This document shows positions 14,691 through 22,586 of a DNA stretch of 33,429 bases, piece by piece. The stretch covers positions 1 through 33,429 of the forward strand of contig JAPOYU010000165.1 of assembly GCA_026706395.1 (NCBI GenBank). The letters are read 5' to 3'. Source of the stretch: Chloroflexota bacterium (GTDB taxonomy: Bacteria; Chloroflexota; Anaerolineae; Aggregatilineales; Phototrophicaceae). Position 1 is the first letter of the stretch, and every line of letters starts with the position of its first letter. A program made the translations under genes and the position numbers. Below the pieces are notes generated by a model. That model worked only from the letters and a program-made list of their open reading frames with translations, was not told the DNA's origin and made no database searches.

Positions 14691-15629
14691 ATGGCGCAGA
14701 GGCTCCAATCCATATTCAGGCCGTCAACCGGCTGGACACTGGCGAAGAAGAAGATCTTCTGGGCTTATGTTTTCCTCGCCATCCCGATAGTGTTTTTCGC
14801 TTACATTCGGATCTACCCCACCCTCTTCGCCTTCCAGATGAGCTTGCACGACTACAACCCGCTGGCGGCGGAGCAGCCCTTCGTCGGCTTCGACAATTAT
14901 GAGAAGGTCGTTGAGGAACTCGGAAAAACCAAGTCGACCACGAAATCAGCTTTCCGCAACACGATAAGTTATGTGGCGCTGGGCGTGCCAATTCAATTGT
15001 GCCTGGCGCTGGCAATCGCTTTGATGCTCAATGAAATCCGCTTCATGAGCACGTTGTATCGCATATTGTTTTTCCTGCCCTTTGTGACTTCAACCATCGC
15101 TATCGCCTGGGTATTCAGAATGTTGTATCAGCCGCGCTTCGGCCTGTTTAACGTCATATTACAGATGCTTTCGCTGCCGCAGCAGCCCTTCCTGCGGAGC
15201 ACGCATCAGGCTTTGCCATCGGTGCTTGCGCTGGTGATATGGCAAGGCATGGGCTTCGCGGTGATCATCTTTTTGGCCGGGCTAAAACAGATTCCGCGCA
15301 CTTATTACGAGGCGGCCGAGGTCGATGGCGCGAGCCGTTGGCATACATTTCGGTACATCACCATGCCGCTGTTGAATCCGAGCATCGTCTACCTGTTGGT
15401 ATTGCAGACGATTTCGTTTTTGCGCATGTTCGCGCCGGTGGTAGCGATGACGGAACAAGGGCAAGGCGGACCGCTGAATTCGACGACTACGGTCGTACTG
15501 CGCGTCTATCGCGAGGCCTTCCAGAGCTTCAATATGGGCTATGCGTCGTCGCTGACTGTAGTGCTCTTCGCCATGATACTTGGCGTTACGATCATTCAAC
15601 TCGCGGCGACAAGTCGGCGAATAAACTAA
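14691..15629 (+). CDS. ABC transporter permease, MalF/UgpA-like
   Basis: A 312-residue inner-membrane permease with about six helices. The first is KIFWAYVFLAIPIVFFAYI. Periplasmic-loop sequence FQMSLHDYNPL and SFRNTISYVALGVPIQLCLALAIAL is typical of the MalF/UgpA branch. The EAA loop that docks the ATPase reads YYEAAEVDGASRWHTFRYI followed by TMPLLNPS. It pairs with the second permease downstream to form the pore. No ATPase gene is present in this cluster; one encoded elsewhere, as with the shared MsmX-type ATPases, would be needed. The ribosome-binding site is weak (GGCGAAAG), which may reinforce lower expression than the binding protein. Confidence 0.93.
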   Translation: MAQRLQSIFRPSTGWTLAKKKIFWAYVFLAIPIVFFAYIRIYPTLFAFQMSLHDYNPLAAEQPFVGFDNYEKVVEELGKTKSTTKSAFRNTISYVALGVPIQLCLALAIALMLNEIRFMSTLYRILFFLPFVTSTIAIAWVFRMLYQPRFGLFNVILQMLSLPQQPFLRSTHQALPSVLALVIWQGMGFAVIIFLAGLKQIPRTYYEAAEVDGASRWHTFRYITMPLLNPSIVYLLVLQTISFLRMFAPVVAMTEQGQGGPLNSTTTVVLRVYREAFQSFNMGYASSLTVVLFAMILGVTIIQLAATSRRIN

Positions 15630-15639
15630 GGCAGGCGCG

Positions 15640-16533
15640 GTGGAATCGGTCACTCCCTCGAACATTTTTAAGGACCAGGCCAGGGTCAGGTCTGTGGGGA
15701 AAGCGGGCGACAGCCGGGCGCACAAGTTCTTCTCCTACCTGGTGCTGACGCTGTGCGCTTTCACGATGATCATTCCCTTCATCTGGATGTTGTCGACGTC
15801 GGTCAAGCCAGAGAAGGAAATCCTGCGGCGCAACCTGTTTCCGGTCGAGCCGACGCTGGACAATTACAGCGAAGTCATCAACCAGACGGATTTGCCGCTG
15901 TGGTACAAGAATTCATTCATCGTCGCCGTGATCAGCACGGTGAGCGTGGCATTCTTTGACGCGCTGGCGGGTTTCGTCTTCGCCAAATATGAGTTTCCGG
16001 GCAAGCGTCCGATTTTCATTATATTCTTGACATCATTGATGGTGCCGACGGAGATGCTGCTGATACCCTGGTTCATCATGTCATCAAATCCGCCGATTGG
16101 ACCGACTTGGGTGGATACTTATTGGGGCATCGCTTTCCCGGGCGTCATCACGGCGGCCGGGATCTTCCTGATGCGGCAATTCATGCAAGGCGTGCCGGAT
16201 GAATTGCTTGATGCCGGGCGTATTGATGGCGTCAGCGAATTCGGTTTGTTTTGGCGCGTGGCAGTGCCCTTGAGCTTGCCAGCGATCGGGGCGCTCTGCA
16301 TATTCAACTTCCTCGGCAATTGGAACGCATTCATCTGGCCGCTCATCGCGACGACGCGATCGGAAATGTTTACCTTGCCGGTTGGTATCCAGCAGTTTTC
16401 GTCCGAGGCCGACACGCCTTGGAATCTGATCATGACGGGCGCCTCTCTTTCGGTCGTGCCACTTTTGATTGTGGTCATTCTCTTCCAGCGATACATTATC
16501 GAAGGGATCGCGCTGACAGGCTTGAAGGGCTGA
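15640..16533 (+). CDS. ABC transporter permease, MalG/UgpE-like
   Basis: A 297-residue permease, the partner of the preceding one, beginning at a GTG ten bases after its stop. A cytoplasmic leader of about 30 residues is followed by the first helix (VLTLCAFTMIIPFIWMLSTS) and the MalG-type SVKPEKEILRRNLFPVEPTL segment. The EAA loop is ELLDAGRIDGVSEFGLFWRV followed by AVPLSLPAIG. The ending VVILFQRYIIEGIALTGLKG is the classic MalG/UgpE C-terminus with its TGLKG tail. Together with the binding protein it makes a carbohydrate-type importer. The lyase gene begins four bases after the stop, so uptake and the lyase are almost certainly one transcription unit. Confidence 0.94.
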   Translation: MESVTPSNIFKDQARVRSVGKAGDSRAHKFFSYLVLTLCAFTMIIPFIWMLSTSVKPEKEILRRNLFPVEPTLDNYSEVINQTDLPLWYKNSFIVAVISTVSVAFFDALAGFVFAKYEFPGKRPIFIIFLTSLMVPTEMLLIPWFIMSSNPPIGPTWVDTYWGIAFPGVITAAGIFLMRQFMQGVPDELLDAGRIDGVSEFGLFWRVAVPLSLPAIGALCIFNFLGNWNAFIWPLIATTRSEMFTLPVGIQQFSSEADTPWNLIMTGASLSVVPLLIVVILFQRYIIEGIALTGLKG

Positions 16534-16536
16534 GCC

Positions 16537-18024
16537 GTGTCGCGCGCTTCGGCTTCCTTTCCGCATCCGCTATACGACAAATATGTGCTGAGGCCCTTTT
16601 ACGAGGACGCCAAGAAATACTTCTACGAGCCGATGCTGGCCGCGAACAAGGCGCATGTCGTCATGCTGCATCGTTGCGGCATCATCAGTCATGAGAACGC
16701 GACGGCGCTGCTTGAGGCGCTGGCGCAGGTTGAGGTGATGGGCGTCGAGCAGCTGACATACCGGTCCGGCGTTGAGGATCTTTTCTTCGCCATGGAGGGC
16801 AAACTCATCGAGCTGGCCGGCGCGGCTTACGGCGGCAATTTGCAGTTGGCGCGCAGCCGCAATGATCTGGGATACGCCCTGACGCGACTGGCGCTGCGTC
16901 CGCTGATACTGAGCACGGCTAACGATCTGCTGAATCTGCGCGAGAGCCTGCTGGCGTTCGCCCGCGAGCACCTGAACACGCTGATGCCCGGTTACACGCA
17001 CACGCAACCGGCTCAGCCGACCACGCTGGCGCACTATATCGCCGGCATACTGGCGGTTTTGGAGCGTGATTCGGCGCGTTTGCGATTCGCGCAGGCCACC
17101 AACAATCGGAGTCCGCTTGGCGCGGCCGCGTTGACCGGCACCGCCTTTCCGATTGATCGACAACTAGTCGCGGACTTGCTGGGCTTCGACGCGGTCCAGC
17201 TAAGCACATACGACAGCATCGGCGCGTCGGACAACCTGACCGATGTCGCTGGCGCATTGGCCTCTTTGGGTGTGAATCTGTCCCGTTTCACCAGAGATAT
17301 GCTCTTTTGGGCGACTCAGGAGAGCGGCGCGATCCGCATCCATGACAGCTTCATACAGATCAGCTCGATCATGCCGCAGAAGCGCAATCCGGTTGTGCTG
17401 GAGCATCTGCGCGCGCGGATCAGCCGGATGATGGCGCAGGCACAGGGCATCGTCCTGCAATGCCACAATATCCCGTTTGGCGATACACAAGACATTGAAG
17501 ACGAGATCTTCCCGCTTCTTTTCGGATCGTTGGAGACGGCGCAAGAGGTATTGCAATTGTATCGCACGCTCATCGATACGCTGGAGGTAAATGTCGATCA
17601 CTTGCGGAAGCGCGCGGGCGCCGGTTTCACTACGGTGACGGAGCTGGCCGACACCTTGACACGCCACTGTCATCTACCCTTCCGGCAAGCGCATAGCGTC
17701 GTTTCGGCGCTGGTGAATTACGCCCAGGAGAATGACATCGCTCCTGACGATGTGACTGCGGCAATGTTGCGCGAGGTTGCCGCGGAGGCTTTGGGCATTG
17801 ACCTGGATTTGCCGGAAGCGCAGTTCAAGCGAGCGCTTGATCCGCGCGCATTTGTCGAAGCGCGTATCTTGCCGGGCGGTGCGGCGCCGGCCGCTACAGC
17901 AGCTGTTCTCGATGCGCAGAGCGATTCCATCAGCGCCGATCGCGCCTGGCTGAAGGATGCTCACACTGCCCAGTCAATGGCGGAGCGGTCACTGCAAGAT
18001 GCGGTAGAGGCCTTACTGTCGTGA
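16537..18024 (+). CDS. Argininosuccinate lyase-like protein (fumarase/aspartase superfamily), probable catabolic paralogue
   Basis: A 495-residue all-helical lyase, slightly longer than ArgH (about 460). ArgH-like motifs are ARSRND (105-110), GYTHTQPAQP (152-161, with the active-site histidine), SPLGAAALTGTAFPIDR (192-208) and the superfamily signature SSIMPQKRNP (276-285, with the catalytic serine). Two elements usual in true ArgH are altered: the EDxH segment near residue 80 is EDLFFAME, and the SDRDF segment is GASDNL (229-234). There is no argG or other arginine gene here; it closes a carbohydrate-type ABC operon with a four-base gap. It probably cleaves a fumarate- or acid-releasing C-N bond in an imported compound. 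True argininosuccinate lyase activity remains possible. It starts at a GTG. Confidence 0.8.
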   Translation: MSRASASFPHPLYDKYVLRPFYEDAKKYFYEPMLAANKAHVVMLHRCGIISHENATALLEALAQVEVMGVEQLTYRSGVEDLFFAMEGKLIELAGAAYGGNLQLARSRNDLGYALTRLALRPLILSTANDLLNLRESLLAFAREHLNTLMPGYTHTQPAQPTTLAHYIAGILAVLERDSARLRFAQATNNRSPLGAAALTGTAFPIDRQLVADLLGFDAVQLSTYDSIGASDNLTDVAGALASLGVNLSRFTRDMLFWATQESGAIRIHDSFIQISSIMPQKRNPVVLEHLRARISRMMAQAQGIVLQCHNIPFGDTQDIEDEIFPLLFGSLETAQEVLQLYRTLIDTLEVNVDHLRKRAGAGFTTVTELADTLTRHCHLPFRQAHSVVSALVNYAQENDIAPDDVTAAMLREVAAEALGIDLDLPEAQFKRALDPRAFVEARILPGGAAPAATAAVLDAQSDSISADRAWLKDAHTAQSMAERSLQDAVEALLS

Positions 18025-18063
18025 GGCAGCTAGTGCAGCAAGAGCGGCAAGCGAGCTCCTCGA

Positions 18064-18762
18064 CTAGTCCTGCTCAGTTGCTTCTTCCCCCTCAGCTTCG
18101 GCCGGATCCGGATCATTGATGTCGGACTCGCCTTCGAGCGTAAGCACATAGGCGACGATGTCGAAGATTTCCAGATCGGTGTAAATCTCCGACCAGTTTT
18201 TCGGCATGAGTTCAGCATCAAAGCCTTCGACCAGGAAGGCCGCTGGATCGATGATTGAATCATATATGTATTCCGCCGCGCTTTGTCCCTCGACGCGTGT
18301 GAGGGCGCGGTCTCTGATGTTCAGCAAGCCGGGACCGAGATTCGCCTTTTCGCTGTCAACCAGGTGACAGTTGGAGCAGGCGTAACCGCTACCGGCGGTT
18401 TCCTGGAAGGTGTTGAACAAAATAGCGCCCTTTTCCGGATTGCGCACCGACACCATACGATCGATTGGCGATAGAACAGGAAGGGCAGTTGGTTCCGGCG
18501 TCGGGCTAGGCATTGGCGTCGGCGTCGCTGTGGGCGCAAGGGTTGGCGTTTCAGTTGGGGGCAGGGGCGTGTTGGTCGGTAAGGCAGTGGGCTGGGTTAC
18601 GGGTCGCGCGTCCTCAGACACTTCGTCTTCGGGCGCCACGGTTGCCTGTTGCATGACTGGTGATTCAAGCGCGCCACAACCCGCAAGAATGATGCAAAGC
18701 GCAAAACAAGTGTAGCGGAAGAGCACATTCGCGCCCGCCATTTCAATACGCCGCATGATCAT
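18064..18762 (-). CDS. c-type cytochrome lipoprotein with Pro/Thr-rich linker
   Basis: A 232-residue exported lipoprotein that carries electrons at the outer face of the membrane. The signal segment VLFRYTCFALCIILAGC has a lipobox with acylated Cys29. Residues 53-98 are a Thr/Pro-rich spacer (repeats such as TPTPMPSPTP) like those of many Chloroflexota surface proteins. A mono-haem domain follows: haem attachment CSNCH (129-133), LGPGLLNI, and a probable sixth ligand Met186 in AELMPKNW. The acidic tail is GESDINDPDPAEAEGEE. The start is the ATG at 18762, giving a normal signal peptide; the frame is open further upstream to 18855 without signal character. It converges on the lyase gene with 39 bases between them. 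The redox partner is unknown. Confidence 0.88.
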   Translation of the reverse strand: MIMRRIEMAGANVLFRYTCFALCIILAGCGALESPVMQQATVAPEDEVSEDARPVTQPTALPTNTPLPPTETPTLAPTATPTPMPSPTPEPTALPVLSPIDRMVSVRNPEKGAILFNTFQETAGSGYACSNCHLVDSEKANLGPGLLNIRDRALTRVEGQSAAEYIYDSIIDPAAFLVEGFDAELMPKNWSEIYTDLEIFDIVAYVLTLEGESDINDPDPAEAEGEEATEQD

Positions 18763-18900
18763 GCTAACCGCCCTTTGTGATATCTCGATAGCTGGAGTCA
18801 TTGCAATCCGCGGGACATTATTGCAAATCGTCGGCGCATATTGTAGGGGAAGCACAGAGGGATTGGCGTATCGTGGCAGTCATTCGGTCGCGGAAGGCAC

Positions 18901-18929
18901 TAGACAGTGCAGGAGTGGCGTGATATGAT
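18901..18929 (+). promoter_or_regulatory. Strong sigma70-type promoter of rpsT
   Basis: TAGACA (18901-18906) and TATGAT (18924-18929) are exactly 17 bases apart, and TG at 18921-18922 gives an extended -10 (TGaTATGAT). Transcription should begin near 18936, leaving a leader of about 87 bases before rpsT. Confidence 0.7.
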
Positions 18930-18994
18930 GTGCCGCCGTATAGCTGGAAGATAGAGAGGCATGCGCCTCGAAACAGGCTCGGAAAGGAGCGCCG

Positions 18995-19009
18995 GGAAGC
19001 GCGGCTTCC
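18995..19009 (+). promoter_or_regulatory. Hairpin in the rpsT leader
   Basis: GGAAGC-GCG-GCTTCC is a perfect 6-bp stem with a 3-base loop, 13 bases before the rpsT ATG. No usual Shine-Dalgarno lies between it and the ATG; the nearest purine-rich motif, AAAGGAG (18984-18990), is upstream of the stem. Folding would bring that motif nearer the start codon. S20 represses its own translation in E. coli, so a regulatory role is possible but untested. Confidence 0.4.
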
Positions 19010-19022
19010 TCCAACTCAGATT

Positions 19023-19289
19023 ATGGCAAATCACAAATCCGCACTGAAGCGAATCCGTCAGAACGAAAAGAGGCGCCTGCACAATCGCGTCTATCGCAAT
19101 CGCGCGCGCACGCTGGTGAAGAAGGCGCGCGCCGCCATCGAAAGCGGCGACTTGGAAGAGGCGCGTGAAGCGACGCGGATCGCTGTGCGGGACCTGGACA
19201 AACTTGCCAGCCGTGGCGTGGTCCACAAGCGGAATGCGGCGCGGCGCAAGAGCCGTTTGATGAAACAGCTGGCAGCCTTGGCGACATAA
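19023..19289 (+). CDS. rpsT: 30S ribosomal protein S20
   Basis: S20 binds 16S rRNA early in 30S assembly. The 88-residue, very basic sequence starts MANHKSALKRIRQNEKRRLH, the universal S20 opening, and continues NRVYRNRARTLVKKARAAI with the C-terminal NAARRKSRLMKQLAAL. The start at 19023 is fixed by this opening; an upstream ATG-like frame from 18930 adds 31 residues that do not belong to the family. It is a single-gene unit with its own promoter and a leader hairpin, and it converges on the aminotransferase gene. Confidence 0.97.
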   Translation: MANHKSALKRIRQNEKRRLHNRVYRNRARTLVKKARAAIESGDLEEAREATRIAVRDLDKLASRGVVHKRNAARRKSRLMKQLAALAT

Positions 19290-19309
19290 CAAATAAACGT
19301 CACTCGCCC

Positions 19310-19330
19310 TGCCCGGATTCGGCCGGGGCA
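19310..19330 (+). terminator. Weak hairpin after rpsT
   Basis: TGCCCGG (19310-19316) can pair with CCGGGGCA (19323-19330) with one bulged G and a six-base loop, in the 50-base gap between convergent rpsT and the aminotransferase. No T-run follows on either strand, so it may only slow polymerase. Confidence 0.3.
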
Positions 19331-19339
19331 ACTGATTCA

Positions 19340-20590
19340 CTAGATTGATTCGATGAGGTTCAACACGCGCTCGATTTCGGCGCGTGTATTGTATTGAGCG
19401 ATGCCGATACGGACCATGCCATCGGGGCGGTTCAAGCGCTGCATGATCTCGGGCGCGTAGTAGTTCCCGCTCCAAACATAGACATGTTGCTCCGCCAGGG
19501 CAGCGGCGATTTCATCAGGAGTCTTGCCGTCCTTAACCATCGCCACTGTCGGGACGCGCCAGGCGTAGCGTTCGCTGTCGATGATGCCCGCGACCGTGAC
19601 ACCCTTTATCGCACGAAGTCCTTCAATCAGCTGGGCGGCCAAGGCGCGCTCATAAGCGCTTACGGCATGCAGCGCGCGTTTCATTTGCAGGCGGGGGCCC
19701 TGATACTGCGGCAAGCGAGCATCGCCGAATCGCTCGCCGATTAACTGCCAAAACTCAAGGCAAGCTCGCAGCCCGTTCCAGGTCTCGAAGCTGGGTGTGC
19801 CGTTTTCCCAGCGGTTCGGGGCGACATCCTTTGCCGGACGGACCTTGTAAGCGGGCAATGTATTGAGCAAGTCTTCGCGCCCCCACATTATGCCGAGGTG
19901 CGGCCCATAAAACTTGTATGATGAGCAGAGCAGGAAGTCGCAGCCGATCTCAGCCACATCGATCGGCACATGCGGCGCGCTCTGTACCGCGTCCACCACA
20001 TGCCAGGCGCCGACGGCATGCGCCATACCGGCAATCTGCTTCACGGGATTGATCGTCCCAACCGCGTTGGAGGCGTGAGCGGTCGCGACTATTTTCGTCC
20101 GTTCGGTCAGGGCTTCCTCCAGCGAATCCATATCAAGCGTACAGTCGGCGGCGTGGATATCGACCCACTTCAACTCAAGATCGCAATCGCGGGCGATGAA
20201 AGTCCAGGGGCTGACGTTGGCATCATGATCCATTCGCGTCACGACGATTTCGTCGCCGGGCGCCAGCGTACGAGCCAGCGCGCGGCTTAGGGCGAAGTTC
20301 AGCGTCGTCATGTTGGGACCAATGACGATTTCCTTGGGGCTCGCGGCATTCAGAAAGTCCGCCATGCTTTCCCGCGTGGCCGCGACCATTTCGTCGTTGC
20401 GGAGGCTGGTCGCGAAGGAGGCACCCGAGTTGGCATTCATGGTGAGGTAGTAATGAGTCACCGCTTCCATCACGCTGCGCGGTACCTGTGTGCCGGCCGG
20501 ATTGTCAAGGAAAATCGGCAGGGAGCCGTCCTCGGCGGGAACACTCAAGGACGGGAATAGCGGTCGTATTTCGTCTACGAGAAAGCTCAT
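19340..20590 (-). CDS. Class V aminotransferase, cysteine desulfurase-like (VC1184 type) without the catalytic cysteine
   Basis: A 416-residue PLP enzyme of fold type I. The N-terminal IFLDNPAGTQVPRSVMEAV and the substrate loop MNANSGASFATSLRND match the VC1184-like 'cysteine desulfurase-like' group. PLP contacts are THASN-type TAHASNAVGTINP (170-182), VDAVQSAPH with Asp200 and Gln203, and the Schiff-base lysine K226 in CSSYKFYGPHLG. In the C-terminal lobe, where SufS-type enzymes hold the sulfur-carrying cysteine, it reads VWSGNYYAPEIM (372-383), with no cysteine. It is therefore unlikely to supply sulfur by a persulfide. GAGG stands eight bases before the ATG. It follows the riboflavin-transport operon but is separated from it by a terminator. 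Confidence 0.88.
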   Translation of the reverse strand: MSFLVDEIRPLFPSLSVPAEDGSLPIFLDNPAGTQVPRSVMEAVTHYYLTMNANSGASFATSLRNDEMVAATRESMADFLNAASPKEIVIGPNMTTLNFALSRALARTLAPGDEIVVTRMDHDANVSPWTFIARDCDLELKWVDIHAADCTLDMDSLEEALTERTKIVATAHASNAVGTINPVKQIAGMAHAVGAWHVVDAVQSAPHVPIDVAEIGCDFLLCSSYKFYGPHLGIMWGREDLLNTLPAYKVRPAKDVAPNRWENGTPSFETWNGLRACLEFWQLIGERFGDARLPQYQGPRLQMKRALHAVSAYERALAAQLIEGLRAIKGVTVAGIIDSERYAWRVPTVAMVKDGKTPDEIAAALAEQHVYVWSGNYYAPEIMQRLNRPDGMVRIGIAQYNTRAEIERVLNLIESI

Positions 20591-20633
20591 CGGTTGGCCT
20601 CACTCTGCGGTTTCGAACTAATTGACTCAGGAC

Positions 20634-20670
20634 AGAAAAGCGGTTGAGGCAGCGGACATGGTTCAACCGC
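20634..20670 (-). terminator. Intrinsic terminator of the riboflavin transporter operon
   Basis: On the minus strand GCGGTTGA (20670-20663) and TCAACCGC (20647-20640) form a perfect 8-bp stem with a 15-base loop, followed directly by TTTTCTG. The stem includes the stop codon of the ATPase gene. It separates the operon from the aminotransferase start 45 bases further on. Confidence 0.7.
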
Positions 20671-21424
20671 GCTGGTCCTCAATGTAACCACGGACTTCTC
20701 TGGTCAACTGGAGGAACTCACCCTTGTATATCATCTCCGCTGATCGCGGGCGCGGCAAGTCGATCATAATGTCGGCGACCAGCGTACCAGGGCGGCGCGA
20801 CATTACAATGACGCGATCGGCAAGCAAGACCGCCTCATTGATATCATGCGTTACAAGAATGATCGTCTGTCTGGCGCGCCTGCGGAGCCGCAGAAATTCC
20901 AGGCGGAGCGATTCACGCGTTAAGGCGTCGAGCGCGGCAAAGGGTTCGTCCAGGAGCCAAACTTGCGGCTCCTGCAGAATGACGCGACCAAGGGCAACAC
21001 GCTGCGCCATCCCGCCTGACAACTCAGCCGGATAGGCGCTTTCGAAACTCTCCAGATTGAGTTGTGGCAAGAGCTTGCGCACAGTGCGGTAGCGCTCCGA
21101 CCTTGGCACACCGGCGATTTCCAAGGGTAAGGCGATGTTGTCCAACACCGTGCGCCAGGGCATGAGATTGGTATCCTGGAACATGATTGCGGCGTCGGTC
21201 AAGGGGCGCTGAATGACCAGGTCGTCACAGTAAGCAGCGCCGGCCGAGGGCTTCAGCAAACCGGCCAGCACCCGTATCAAGGTGGATTTGCCACAGCCGC
21301 TCGGACCCAGCAGGCAAACGAACTGATCATCCTCTACCAGGAAGGATATCGGGCCCAGCGCTGGAAGCAAGTCACCACTGGGACCGTGGAAGCTGACGGC
21401 GAGATCCTCCGCACGCAGTCTCAC
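20663..21424 (-). CDS. ABC transporter ATPase, NitT/TauT type, of the riboflavin-uptake operon
   Basis: A 253-residue ATP-binding subunit. Walker A is GPSGCGKST (40-48), the Q-loop is MFQDTNLMPW, the signature is ELSGGMAQRVALGR, Walker B is VWLLDEPFAALD, and the switch histidine is in VTHDINEAV. The D-loop-to-H-loop spacing and LFxALDALTRE-like wording fit the SsuB/TauB/ThiZ branch. It begins at a GTG that overlaps the stop of the binding-protein gene by four bases (GTGA), so the two are translationally coupled. With the permease and binding protein it forms a complete importer behind an FMN riboswitch. RibXY systems are named for the permease and binding protein; here the ATPase is encoded in the same operon. 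Confidence 0.9.
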   Translation of the reverse strand: MRLRAEDLAVSFHGPSGDLLPALGPISFLVEDDQFVCLLGPSGCGKSTLIRVLAGLLKPSAGAAYCDDLVIQRPLTDAAIMFQDTNLMPWRTVLDNIALPLEIAGVPRSERYRTVRKLLPQLNLESFESAYPAELSGGMAQRVALGRVILQEPQVWLLDEPFAALDALTRESLRLEFLRLRRRARQTIILVTHDINEAVLLADRVIVMSRRPGTLVADIMIDLPRPRSAEMIYKGEFLQLTREVRGYIEDQRG

Positions 21425-22554
21425 TCGTCGTTAACCGCCAGAAAATCATTGGAGAAGGCGTCGCCCAGGTCGCCGAGATCATCGCCCAACAAGTTCATTA
21501 ACGCGAGTGTATCGCGCATTGCTTCCCAGGACGCCAAGTCGCTGTATCCGAGCGCGTCGGCATCCCACAGTTCGATGGAATTCAACAGCACTTCCAATTG
21601 CGCCAAGATGCCGGCATCGAATTGCTGCCGAAGCTGAATCCGCAAGGCCTGGCGGCTCTCCACAATTTCCTCGCGCGCTGGGTGGGCGGCGAGGAATTCG
21701 CGCTGCCGTTCGCTCGCCTCAGTTAAAGCCGAGACAAAGGCATCATCGCTGGGAAGCGTATCCACATGCGGCAGACTGGCCAGGTAAGCGCCCGCCGGAT
21801 TATCAATTGTAAACCGCAATGCATGCCGAAGCGCTCCGACCATACGAGCGGTCTGTTCCGGCGCATCATTCAATTGGCTGCGACTGACGATAAGTCCGTT
21901 TGAGACCAAGTCGACTTGCGACGCGACGGTGAGCACGGCGACATCCTGGAGATCGCCACATTCACCGGCGGCAGCCAAGTTGCGTATCTGCAAGGGCTCG
22001 TTATTGGCATAGACAACGGCGGCATCAACAGCGCCGAGACAAAAGACCTCCGGGGCATTAAAGCCGATCTCATTCACTTCGATCTCGGATTCAGTCAAGC
22101 CGGCGCTGGCTAACAGCGTAGTAAGGCCACTGTAACTTGCGCCGAAACGCCCGGGAATGCCGACCCTCAGTCCACGCAACTGGCGCAAATCGCTCAGGTC
22201 CAATTCGCTCGAATAGACCAGGCCAACCGGGTATTGCTGGAACCACTCAAACACATAGACGACATCGCGTCCGCGCGACCGCGCCAGGATCACTTGCTCG
22301 CCACTGACGATGCCGTAATTCGCCTGCCCGAGCGCCACTAAATCCAGCACTTCCGGCTCCTGGAGATGTTCCAGCGATACGTCGAAGCCGGCGGCGGCAA
22401 AGATACCGTGTTGAATGCCCACATAGAAAGGGGCGAATTGAACGTTGGGAATGAACGTAAGCAGAATACGTTCTTCGGCCAAATCATCTTGCGCCGTTAC
22501 GAGCAATGTGAGTGTCAGAACAAGAAATGTGACGAACCTCTTCAGCTTGAGCAT
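21421..22554 (-). CDS. ribY: Riboflavin ABC transporter substrate-binding protein, RibY-like (NMT1/THI5 fold)
   Basis: A 377-residue exported binding protein. The signal peptide LKRFVTFLVLTLTLLVTA ends before QDD. The mature sequence is of the NMT1/THI5-like fold: LTFIPNVQFAPFYVGIQHGI, AAAGFDVSLEHL, LVALGQANYGIVSGEQVILA, LRGLRVGIPGRFGASYSGL and VDAAVVYANNEP. Relatives bind thiamine precursors, taurine or sulfonates. The FMN riboswitch upstream points to riboflavin, as in the RibXY family described by comparative genomics. A strong AGGAGGTGA (22572-22564) lies nine bases before the ATG, better than those of its neighbours and suited to high output of the binding protein. It follows the permease by 32 bases. 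Confidence 0.85.
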   Translation of the reverse strand: MLKLKRFVTFLVLTLTLLVTAQDDLAEERILLTFIPNVQFAPFYVGIQHGIFAAAGFDVSLEHLQEPEVLDLVALGQANYGIVSGEQVILARSRGRDVVYVFEWFQQYPVGLVYSSELDLSDLRQLRGLRVGIPGRFGASYSGLTTLLASAGLTESEIEVNEIGFNAPEVFCLGAVDAAVVYANNEPLQIRNLAAAGECGDLQDVAVLTVASQVDLVSNGLIVSRSQLNDAPEQTARMVGALRHALRFTIDNPAGAYLASLPHVDTLPSDDAFVSALTEASERQREFLAAHPAREEIVESRQALRIQLRQQFDAGILAQLEVLLNSIELWDADALGYSDLASWEAMRDTLALMNLLGDDLGDLGDAFSNDFLAVNDE

Positions 22555-22586
22555 GGAATATATTCACCTCCTCACGATGTTTCGAA

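Noticed and set aside
13437..14708. 423-codon open frame on the minus strand
   Set aside because: Antisense to the ABC binding protein; very rich in Arg and His with no domain pattern.
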